This document shows, piece by piece, positions 58,255 to 64,000 of a stretch of 64,000 bases of DNA (positions within the stretch are counted from its first letter, which is position 1; every line of letters begins with the position of its first letter). Under the pieces are notes generated by a model. It was given only the letters and a program-made list of their open reading frames with translations. It was not told the origin of the DNA and ran no database searches. The position numbers and the translations under genes are program-made. Source of the DNA: Burkholderiaceae bacterium (GTDB lineage Bacteria > Pseudomonadota > Gammaproteobacteria > Burkholderiales > Burkholderiaceae_E); assembly GCA_023954015.1 (NCBI GenBank), contig JAMLIS010000002.1, positions 124,001-188,000 of the forward strand, in the 5' to 3' direction.

Positions 58255-59634
58255 ATGAACGCCACCCCCGAGCCGGCTCCGTCCGCGCAACCGCCCGCGC
58301 AACCCTCCGTCCCGGTCGACCCGTCCGCCGAGGACGAAGCGCGTTTCGTCGCCTGGCTGCGACAGGTCGCTCCCTACATCCACGCGTTTCGCGGCAAGAC
58401 CTTCGTCGTCGCGGTGCCCGGCGAGCTGATCCAGGCCGGCCGACTGAACGCGCTGGTGCAGGACCTGAGCCTGCTGCAGGCGATGGGCATGCGCATCGTC
58501 GTCGTGCACGGCTCGCGTCCGCAGGTCAACGAGCAGCTGCGCCTGCGCGGCGTCGAAGCCGCCTATGCCGAGGGCCTGCGCATCACCGGCCCGGTGGCGC
58601 TCGAATGCGCGAAGGAAGCTTCGGGCGAGATCCGCCTCGACCTCGAGGCGGCGTTCTCGCAGGGGCTGCCGAACACGCCGATGGCGCACTCGGCGGTGCG
58701 CGTCGTCTCGGGCAACCTCGTCACCGCGCGCCCGGTGGGAATCGTCGACGGGGTCGACTACCAGCACACCGGCTTCGTGCGCAAGATCGACGTCCCGACG
58801 ATCCGCTTCGCGCTCGAAAGCGGATCGATCGTGCTGCTGTCGCCGCTCGGCTATTCGCCTACCGGCGAAGCCTTCAACCTGAGCATGGAAGACGTGGCGG
58901 CCAGCACGGCGGTCGCGCTCGATGCGGACAAGTTCATCGTCCTCGCCGAGACGGCGATCGAAGGCGCCGACGGCGTGCTGCACGGCGAGATCTCGGAAGC
59001 CGACGCCCGGCAACTGCTCGACTCCGGAGCGCTCGCCGAGGACAGCGCTTTCACGCTGCGCCACGCGCTTCGCGCCTGCGAAGGCGGCGTGGCGCGCGCG
59101 CACGTCATTCCGTTCGGCATCGACGGCAGCGTGCTGCTCGAGCTGTTCCAGCACGACGGCGTCGGCACGATGCTCGTCGAGGAAACGCTGGAGTCGCTGC
59201 GCGAAGCCACCCTCGACGACGTCGGCGGCCTGCTCGCGCTGATCCGCCCGCTCGAGGACGACGGCACGCTGGTCAAGCGCGACCGTGCACTGATCGAACG
59301 CGAGGTCGGCAACTTCACCGTCATCGAGCACGACGGCGTCATCTTCGGCTGCGCCGCGCTCTATGCGTTTCCCGAATCGGGCATGGGCGAGATGGCCTGC
59401 CTGGCGGTGAACCCGAGCGTGCAGAACCGCGGCGACGGCGAGCGGCTGCTGCGTCGCATCGAGCAGCGCGCGCGCGCCGCCGGCCTGAAGAAGCTCTTCG
59501 TGCTCACCACACGCACGATGCACTGGTTCCTCAAGCGCGGCTTCGTCGTCGCCTCGGTCGACCAGTTGCCCGCCGGACGCAAGAACCTGTACAACCTGCA
59601 GCGCCGCTCGCTGGTGCTGATCAAGAACCTGTAG
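58255..59634 (+). CDS. argA: amino-acid N-acetyltransferase (N-acetylglutamate synthase)
   Basis: ArgA acetylates glutamate in the first step of arginine synthesis. The 459-residue protein has an amino-acid-kinase-like domain (about 35-285: [47 protein letters not shown]) that binds arginine for feedback control, and a GNAT domain (about 310-450: [51 protein letters not shown]). The Pro-rich first 25 residues are extra. It shares a very short divergent region with hrpA. Confidence 0.96.
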   Translation: MNATPEPAPSAQPPAQPSVPVDPSAEDEARFVAWLRQVAPYIHAFRGKTFVVAVPGELIQAGRLNALVQDLSLLQAMGMRIVVVHGSRPQVNEQLRLRGVEAAYAEGLRITGPVALECAKEASGEIRLDLEAAFSQGLPNTPMAHSAVRVVSGNLVTARPVGIVDGVDYQHTGFVRKIDVPTIRFALESGSIVLLSPLGYSPTGEAFNLSMEDVAASTAVALDADKFIVLAETAIEGADGVLHGEISEADARQLLDSGALAEDSAFTLRHALRACEGGVARAHVIPFGIDGSVLLELFQHDGVGTMLVEETLESLREATLDDVGGLLALIRPLEDDGTLVKRDRALIEREVGNFTVIEHDGVIFGCAALYAFPESGMGEMACLAVNPSVQNRGDGERLLRRIEQRARAAGLKKLFVLTTRTMHWFLKRGFVVASVDQLPAGRKNLYNLQRRSLVLIKNL

Positions 59635-59645
59635 GAACGACCGGC

Positions 59646-59918
59646 ATGGCACGCACCGTCCACTGCATCAAGCTGAACCGCGAAGCCGAAGGACTCGACT
59701 TTCCGCCCTATCCCGGCGAACTCGGCAAGCGGCTGTACGAAAACGTCTCGAAGGAAGCCTGGCAGGGCTGGATCCGCCACCAGACGATGCTCGTCAACGA
59801 GAATCGCCTGAATCTCGCCGACGCCAACGCGCGCAAGTACCTCGCGCAACAGATGGAAAACTACTTCTTCGGAGAAGGGGCGGATCGGGTGGCGGGATAC
59901 GTGCCGCCGGGAAAGTGA
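59646..59918 (+). CDS. yggX: Fe(II)-trafficking/oxidative damage protection protein YggX
   Basis: YggX protects Fe-S proteins from oxidative damage. The 90-residue protein has the family sequence [39 protein letters not shown], with the conserved Cys7, and ends GYVPPGK. It follows argA by 11 bases, with AGGAA before the ATG, and is probably co-transcribed with it. Confidence 0.97.
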   Translation: MARTVHCIKLNREAEGLDFPPYPGELGKRLYENVSKEAWQGWIRHQTMLVNENRLNLADANARKYLAQQMENYFFGEGADRVAGYVPPGK

Positions 59919-59931
59919 AGCGCCTCGCGCC

Positions 59932-60516
59932 TCACTTCCTCCAGCGAAAGCACCGCATCGGCGGGACATTGACCAGCTCGACCGCGACTTCGGGTTCGCC
60001 GAGGATCGGTCGGGCGCGATCGGCGACGGCACCGCGGAACTGGTAGGCGACGAAGCAGCCGCCGGGGGCGAGCACGTCGCGGATCGCTTCGATGACGCGC
60101 GTGCCCACGTCCGGCGGCATCGTCGAGAACGGTATTCCGGAGAGGATCGCCTTCGGCGGCTTGAGCCGATGGGTGGCGATCAGCTCGCGCAGGTTCTCGG
60201 CGCTGCCCTGGTGGACGATCAGCCGCTTGTCGTCGAAGCCGCGAACGAAATCGGCGAACACCGGATCGAGCTCGACGGCGAGCAGCGTCGACGTTGCCGG
60301 CATCGCGGAAAGGATCGCACGCGTCGTTCCGCCCGTCCCGGGCCCCAGTTCGACGACCGAATCGGCGTCGTGCACGCCCGCCATCCGCACCATGCGGCGT
60401 TCCAGGAAACGCGAACTGGGAATGACCGACCCCACGTCGCGGGGCCCGCGCAGGAAGCCCTTCAGAAAGGCCAGGCGGTCATCCTGCTGCGGTCGCAGCG
60501 CTTCGAGACGAAACAT
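59932..60516 (-). CDS. SAM-dependent methyltransferase, PmtA-like
   Basis: The 194-residue class I methyltransferase resembles bacterial phospholipid N-methyltransferases (PmtA): FLKGFLRGPRDVGSVIPSSRFLERRMV, the SAM motif VVELGPGTGGTTRAIL, and LSGIPFSTMPPDVGTRVIEA. The proximal Gly-rich motif and the GSVxPSS opening fit that group. Ribosomal RNA dimethylases are a weaker alternative. ATG 60516 gives a compact protein; further upstream the frame reads as noise. Confidence 0.82.
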   Translation of the reverse strand: MFRLEALRPQQDDRLAFLKGFLRGPRDVGSVIPSSRFLERRMVRMAGVHDADSVVELGPGTGGTTRAILSAMPATSTLLAVELDPVFADFVRGFDDKRLIVHQGSAENLRELIATHRLKPPKAILSGIPFSTMPPDVGTRVIEAIRDVLAPGGCFVAYQFRGAVADRARPILGEPEVAVELVNVPPMRCFRWRK

Positions 60517-60575
60517 CGGGCGAACTCCTCCGGCTGACACGATTTCCTTCCCATGGCCGGAGGGGGCGATGGATC

Positions 60576-61262
60576 TCATCCCCGCGCCCCGGTCGCCTTG
60601 CGACGCTCGACTCCGTCGGGCGCCGCGATGATTGCGGTGTCGGCCCCGTGCACGGCGAAGAGCCCCGCCGCGACCACACCGGGCCATTGTTCGATGTGCG
60701 CCTCTACCTGCTCCGGACGGCTCAGGTCGAGCCCGCGAACGTCGAGGATCTCGTTGCCGTTGTCGGTGAGGCCGCCATCGCGCAGCCGCGGCTCGCCGCC
60801 CAGTGCGCGCACGCGCCGGGCGACCAGCTCGCGCGCCATCGGGACGACTTCGATCGGCAACGGAAAAGCGCCGAGACGTTCGACGCACTTGGATACGTCG
60901 GCGATGCACACGAAATGCCCGCTGGCTGCCGCGACGATCTTCTCGCGCGTCAGCGCGGCACCGCCGCCCTTGATCATCCGCAGTTGCGAATCGATCTCGT
61001 CGGCGCCGTCGACATAGATCGGGATCGACTCGCCGCCGGCGAGCACCTCGTTGAGCTCCCGCACGCGCAGGCCCTGCGACCGGGCACGGGCTGCCGTGCG
61101 TTCGGAAGCGCAGACGAGCGCCGCAGGCGGCGATGCGAGCGTGGCGAGCTGGTCGACGAAGACGTCGACGGTCGAGCCGCTGCCGACGCCGAGCACGGCG
61201 CCGACGACGAGCTCGTCGAGCGCCGCGCGCGCGGCGGCCCGCTTCAGTTCGCTGGATTGCAT
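60576..61262 (-). CDS. rpiA: ribose-5-phosphate isomerase A
   Basis: RpiA interconverts ribose 5-phosphate and ribulose 5-phosphate in the pentose phosphate pathway. The 228 residues include VLGVGSGSTVDVFVDQLA, YVDGADEIDSQLRMIKGGGAALTREKIVAAAS with the catalytic acidic residues, and LPIEVVPMARELV. ATG 61262 is the family start. It lies between the HDOD and methyltransferase genes on the same strand. Confidence 0.97.
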   Translation of the reverse strand: MQSSELKRAAARAALDELVVGAVLGVGSGSTVDVFVDQLATLASPPAALVCASERTAARARSQGLRVRELNEVLAGGESIPIYVDGADEIDSQLRMIKGGGAALTREKIVAAASGHFVCIADVSKCVERLGAFPLPIEVVPMARELVARRVRALGGEPRLRDGGLTDNGNEILDVRGLDLSRPEQVEAHIEQWPGVVAAGLFAVHGADTAIIAAPDGVERRKATGARG

Positions 61263-61360
61263 CGCCGGGAGTTTACACATTCGCCCCGGCGGGGCCGAAG
61301 CCCTTTTGCAACGCCGGACGGCGCGTCCGGCCCGGCCGCAGGCAGCCCGGGATGCCCGGC

Positions 61361-62560
61361 TCAGGCAGCCAGCAGATCGGGCGCGGTGAGCGCGCGCATC
61401 ACCGCCTGGTTGCACTGCGCGAGCGACATCACGCAGTCGTCCAGGCGCTCGGGCAATTGCGGGTCGGGCCCGTGCTCGATCGATTCGACCACCCGCAGGT
61501 ACGGCATGTAGGGCCCGCGCCGCTCGACCAGCGTCTCGCGCACGCGTTCGGGCACGTGCAGATTGCGGAACAGCTCGTCGAACGGGCGCTTGAGCAGCCT
61601 GTCGAGCAACGACAGCACGCCGAGGATGAAGACCTCGTCGCGCAACTGCTCGTCCTGCCCTGCGCCGATCAGGTGCTCGAGGAAGATGCCGCGCCGGAAC
61701 GATGCGACCATCGCCGGGCGCAGGTTGGAGTCCTTGCACGCGGTGGCGAGCAGCAGCGCGCACCAGCGCTTCAGGCGCGCGTAGCCGAGCATCATCACCG
61801 CATGCCGGAACGACTGCACCTCCACCGACAGGCCGAAACCCGGCGAGTTGATGTAGCGCAGCAGCTTGTAGGCGAGCGCGGCGTCGCGGCGGATCACCTT
61901 CTCGATCGCGATCGGATCGTCGCCGCGGTCGATCATTCCCATCATCTCGACGATCGTCGCGTACGACGGGTTGCTGTTCGCCTTGCCTCCGTGCTGCAGC
62001 GCGTCCTCGGTGGGCCAGCCGACGACTGCAACGGCACCGCGCTCGAAGCAGCGTTCCATCATCGCGATCGTGCGCACGCCCTCGTTGACGTGCGGGATCG
62101 AACGCTTGACCTCCGGCTGCAGCTGCATCGCCTGCAACAGGCCCTTGTGCAGGCGCCGGTCGTCGTCGACGTGAATGATCGACATGCGGAAAGCGGGGAC
62201 GAGCTCGGCCGGCAGCGGCGTGTCGGGCCGCCCGCCGAGCAGCATCGGGAATCCGGCCGCATGCAGCCGCGCGACGAGCGCGCTTCCGGTCTCGGTCGAG
62301 ACGAACCAGGCCGGCACCTCGATCCACAGTTCGGGCAACGCTTCGAGCGCGAGCAGGTCCTCGCCGATCGGCGCTTCCGAGCGCAGCGCGAGCGTGCCGC
62401 CCGCGCCCGCGCGATGCGCGGCGAACTCGGCATACAGCGTCGCCATCGTCGCGTTCGCTTCGCGCGCTGCCACGCTCACGCGCATCGCGAGCGCATTGCG
62501 TTGGCGGTCGACGATCGGCTCGTAGCCGAAGAGCGCGTGCTGGAAGAGCGCGGTGCTCAT
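61361..62560 (-). CDS. HDOD domain signalling protein (YuxH-like)
   Basis: The 399-residue protein has a degenerate EAL-like N-terminal region (QHALFGYEPIVDRQRNALAMRVSVAAR) without the EAL catalytic residues, and an HDOD domain (about 195-385: GDDPIAIEKVIRRDAALAYKLLRYINSPGFGLSVEVQSFRHAVMMLG). HDOD proteins bind signalling partners in motility, c-di-GMP and stress control. It lies 5 bases downstream of flgL on the same strand, so it is likely the last gene of a flagellar transcript. Confidence 0.9.
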   Translation of the reverse strand: MSTALFQHALFGYEPIVDRQRNALAMRVSVAAREANATMATLYAEFAAHRAGAGGTLALRSEAPIGEDLLALEALPELWIEVPAWFVSTETGSALVARLHAAGFPMLLGGRPDTPLPAELVPAFRMSIIHVDDDRRLHKGLLQAMQLQPEVKRSIPHVNEGVRTIAMMERCFERGAVAVVGWPTEDALQHGGKANSNPSYATIVEMMGMIDRGDDPIAIEKVIRRDAALAYKLLRYINSPGFGLSVEVQSFRHAVMMLGYARLKRWCALLLATACKDSNLRPAMVASFRRGIFLEHLIGAGQDEQLRDEVFILGVLSLLDRLLKRPFDELFRNLHVPERVRETLVERRGPYMPYLRVVESIEHGPDPQLPERLDDCVMSLAQCNQAVMRALTAPDLLAA

Positions 62561-62565
62561 GATCC

Positions 62566-63501
62566 TCAAAGGTAGTCGAACAGCGACAGCCGCGCGATCT
62601 GCGCGTAGGTGGTCATCGCCGCTTCGAGCGACGTCCGGTTGTTCTGGAAGCTGGAGATGGCTGCCGCGTAGTCGAGGTCGACGAGCTGCGAGAGCCGGTC
62701 GCGCGCGTCGAGATCGCCGCTCTCGAGCGCCCTCTCGTGCGCGTCGATCGCACGCAACTGCTCTCCGGCACGCGTGCGCGCGAGCAACACCCGCTCGAGG
62801 CCGGCGTCGAGCTCGCCGGTCGCGGCGGCGAGTGCTTCGTTCACGTCGCTGCGCGATGCCGTCCCGTCGGCCAGCCGGCCGATGACGTCGATCACGGCGT
62901 CGAGCGAAGCGAAGAGCGTCGTACCGCCTGCGCCTGCGAAGATCGCGCGGCCGTCCTGGCTCGTCGTGTACGACGCATCCAGTCCGGTCTGCTGTTCGCC
63001 GGGGTGCGGACCGGCGGCTGGTCCGGGGGCGGGACCGACCGGCTGCCCGGTTCCGGAATCGAAGGGAGCTGCGCCCGAGCCCTGTCCGCCGAAGACGTAG
63101 CCGCCGGCGCCGTCGCGTCGATTGGCGAGCGAGATCAGCTGCTCGCGAACGCCGCTCAGCTGCTGCCCGATCAGGCCGAGATCGGACGGCGACATCGCGC
63201 CGTTGCCGGCGCCGACCAGGCTCTCGCGCGCGAACTGCAGCGCATCGCCCACCTGTCCCAGCGTGCTCTCGGCGGTGGACAGCATCTGACGCGCGAAGCC
63301 GGCCATGCGGCCTTCGATCGAGATGCGCGCGAGCTGCGAACGCAGGCGCTCGCCCTGCGCGGCGGCGAGCGGATCGTCCGCCGGATCGTTGACGCGTTTT
63401 CCGGTGGACAGCTGCAACTGGTCGCGCACGAGTGCCGAGCGGCGCTGCGCCATTGCGTCGAGCGCCTGCTGGTGCGCGTACGAGGTGGGAATGCGGGTCA
63501 T
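62566..63501 (-). CDS. flgL: flagellar hook-filament junction protein FlgL
   Basis: FlgL (HAP3) joins the flagellar hook to the filament. The 311 residues begin MTRIPTSYAHQQALDAMAQRRSAL and carry the flagellin-like N-terminal coiled coil LSTGKRVNDPADDPLAAAQGERLRSQLAR and C-terminal coiled coil DYAAAISSFQNNRTSLEAAMTTYAQIARLSLFDYL. A Pro/Gly-rich insertion (about 150-170) lies in the variable middle. It follows flgK after 31 bases. Confidence 0.96.
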   Translation of the reverse strand: MTRIPTSYAHQQALDAMAQRRSALVRDQLQLSTGKRVNDPADDPLAAAQGERLRSQLARISIEGRMAGFARQMLSTAESTLGQVGDALQFARESLVGAGNGAMSPSDLGLIGQQLSGVREQLISLANRRDGAGGYVFGGQGSGAAPFDSGTGQPVGPAPGPAAGPHPGEQQTGLDASYTTSQDGRAIFAGAGGTTLFASLDAVIDVIGRLADGTASRSDVNEALAAATGELDAGLERVLLARTRAGEQLRAIDAHERALESGDLDARDRLSQLVDLDYAAAISSFQNNRTSLEAAMTTYAQIARLSLFDYL

Positions 63502-63532
63502 CGTCTGCGGCTTCCGGATTTTCTTCGCCGCT

Positions 63533-64000
63533 TCAGCGCGCGGTGGCGGCGAGCAGCGAATCGAACATCGCCTGCGCGGCCTGGATCACTTTCGCCGCCG
63601 CCTGGTACATCTGCTGGTACTGCATCAGGCGCGCAGCCTCCTCGTCGAGGTTCACCGCCGCCTGTTCGGCGTGCGAAGCCTGGGCATTGGCCAGCAGCCC
63701 CGACGAGGCGGTGCGGCTCGCCTGCGCAGATTGCGTGCGCGCGCCCAGATCGCCCACGAGTGCAGCGAAGCGATCGGTGAGGCCCGGCACGTCCCGGCTC
63801 GACTGCGAGGCGAGGATCATCGTGCGGGCGTTTCGCCCGTCGCTCGCCGGATTCTCGTTGCGCACGATCGTGACCTCGTCGCCGGCCTTCGGCGTGCCGC
63901 GCAGCGTCAGCGACCAGCCGTCGTGCGCGATCGTCGCGCCGGCCGCGTAGGGCAGCTTCGTGGCACCGCCGTCGGTGCTGTAGGTTCCGGTGTCGGGATA
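63533..64000 (-). CDS. flgK: flagellar hook-associated protein FlgK (5' end outside window)
   Basis: The 155 visible residues are the C-terminal part of FlgK (HAP1): a D2-type region ending LTLRGTPKAGDEVTIVRNENPASDGRNA, then the coiled coil VNLDEEAARLMQYQQMYQAAAKVIQAAQAMFDSLLAA, the usual family end. The N-terminus lies beyond the window, so the gene is cut by the window edge only. It is the first gene seen of the flgK-flgL pair. Confidence 0.95.
   Translation of the reverse strand, partial: YPDTGTYSTDGGATKLPYAAGATIAHDGWSLTLRGTPKAGDEVTIVRNENPASDGRNARTMILASQSSRDVPGLTDRFAALVGDLGARTQSAQASRTASSGLLANAQASHAEQAAVNLDEEAARLMQYQQMYQAAAKVIQAAQAMFDSLLAATAR

Noticed and set aside
54599..58258. A long plus-strand open frame antisense to hrpA
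   Set aside because: The hrpA frame has all helicase motifs; the opposite frame shows none and is rich in Arg, His and Asp as expected for an antisense shadow.

Overview
The window is a very GC-rich, densely coded piece of bacterial chromosome. Gene content and order point to a motile, polyhydroxyalkanoate-forming betaproteobacterium, most likely of the order Burkholderiales. Supporting signs are the divergent mrp/metG pair, the scpB-rluB block next to rimP-nusA-infB-rbfA-truB-typA, the LysR/HAD/malate synthase cluster, a phasin gene, an FtrABCD iron-uptake operon and flgK-flgL. I see no phage, transposase, integrase or CRISPR array. Most of the window is core genome; the accessory character lies in the metal-uptake loci.

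Layout. 1-4465: a metal-oxyanion uptake locus. A type II ABC importer (ATPase, FecCD permease, TroA/BtuF-type binding protein) follows a ModA-like binding-protein gene broken by three small frameshifts, and diverges from a ModE-type regulator with a binding-protein-like domain. 4498-13943: housekeeping genes (mrp, metG, a BamE-like lipoprotein, DUF3460-scpA, murB, yaaA, aminotransferase plus LEA-like lipoprotein, arfB). 13974-18693: malate synthase with its HAD neighbour and divergent LysR regulator, two tiny uncharacterised proteins and a cytochrome b561. 18796-31024: a long minus-strand stretch with a histone-H1/SWIB fusion, typA, truB, rbfA, infB, nusA, rimP, rluB and scpB, with clear intrinsic terminators at two points. 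31437-34840: a large DUF748 (AsmA-like) protein diverging from a periplasmic PRC-barrel protein. 34944-35020: initiator tRNA-Met with its own promoter.

35052-39902 is a five-gene iron operon, ftrA-porin-ftrB-ftrC-ftrD, in which an OprB-like porin sits inside the known FtrABCD set. The divergent intergenic region carries a Fur-box-like sequence and an FNR/Anr-box-like sequence. 40048-47421: Nudix hydrolase, orphan Tat-Rieske protein, the N-degron transferases aat-bpt with pyrD, DUF2249, a SirB2-like protein with an apparent CTG start, DUF454, an IclR regulator and the endopeptidase pbpG. 47738-53673: phasin gene with a repeat-rich promoter, a fused indolepyruvate ferredoxin oxidoreductase, a CinA-type domain protein and an EI24 membrane protein. 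53776-64000: a small unknown protein, hrpA and argA sharing a 23-bp divergent promoter, yggX, a methyltransferase, rpiA, an HDOD protein, flgL and the 3' part of flgK.

Genes are tightly coupled. ATGA or GTGA start/stop overlaps join many pairs (FecCD/binding protein, HAD-aceB, truB-typA, rimP-nusA, scpB-rluB, ftrC-ftrD, aat-bpt-pyrD). Several promoters place the predicted transcription start at or next to the ATG with no Shine-Dalgarno, suggesting leaderless mRNAs (metG, argA, hrpA). All promoter, operator and function calls are from reading the sequence only; no database search was run.
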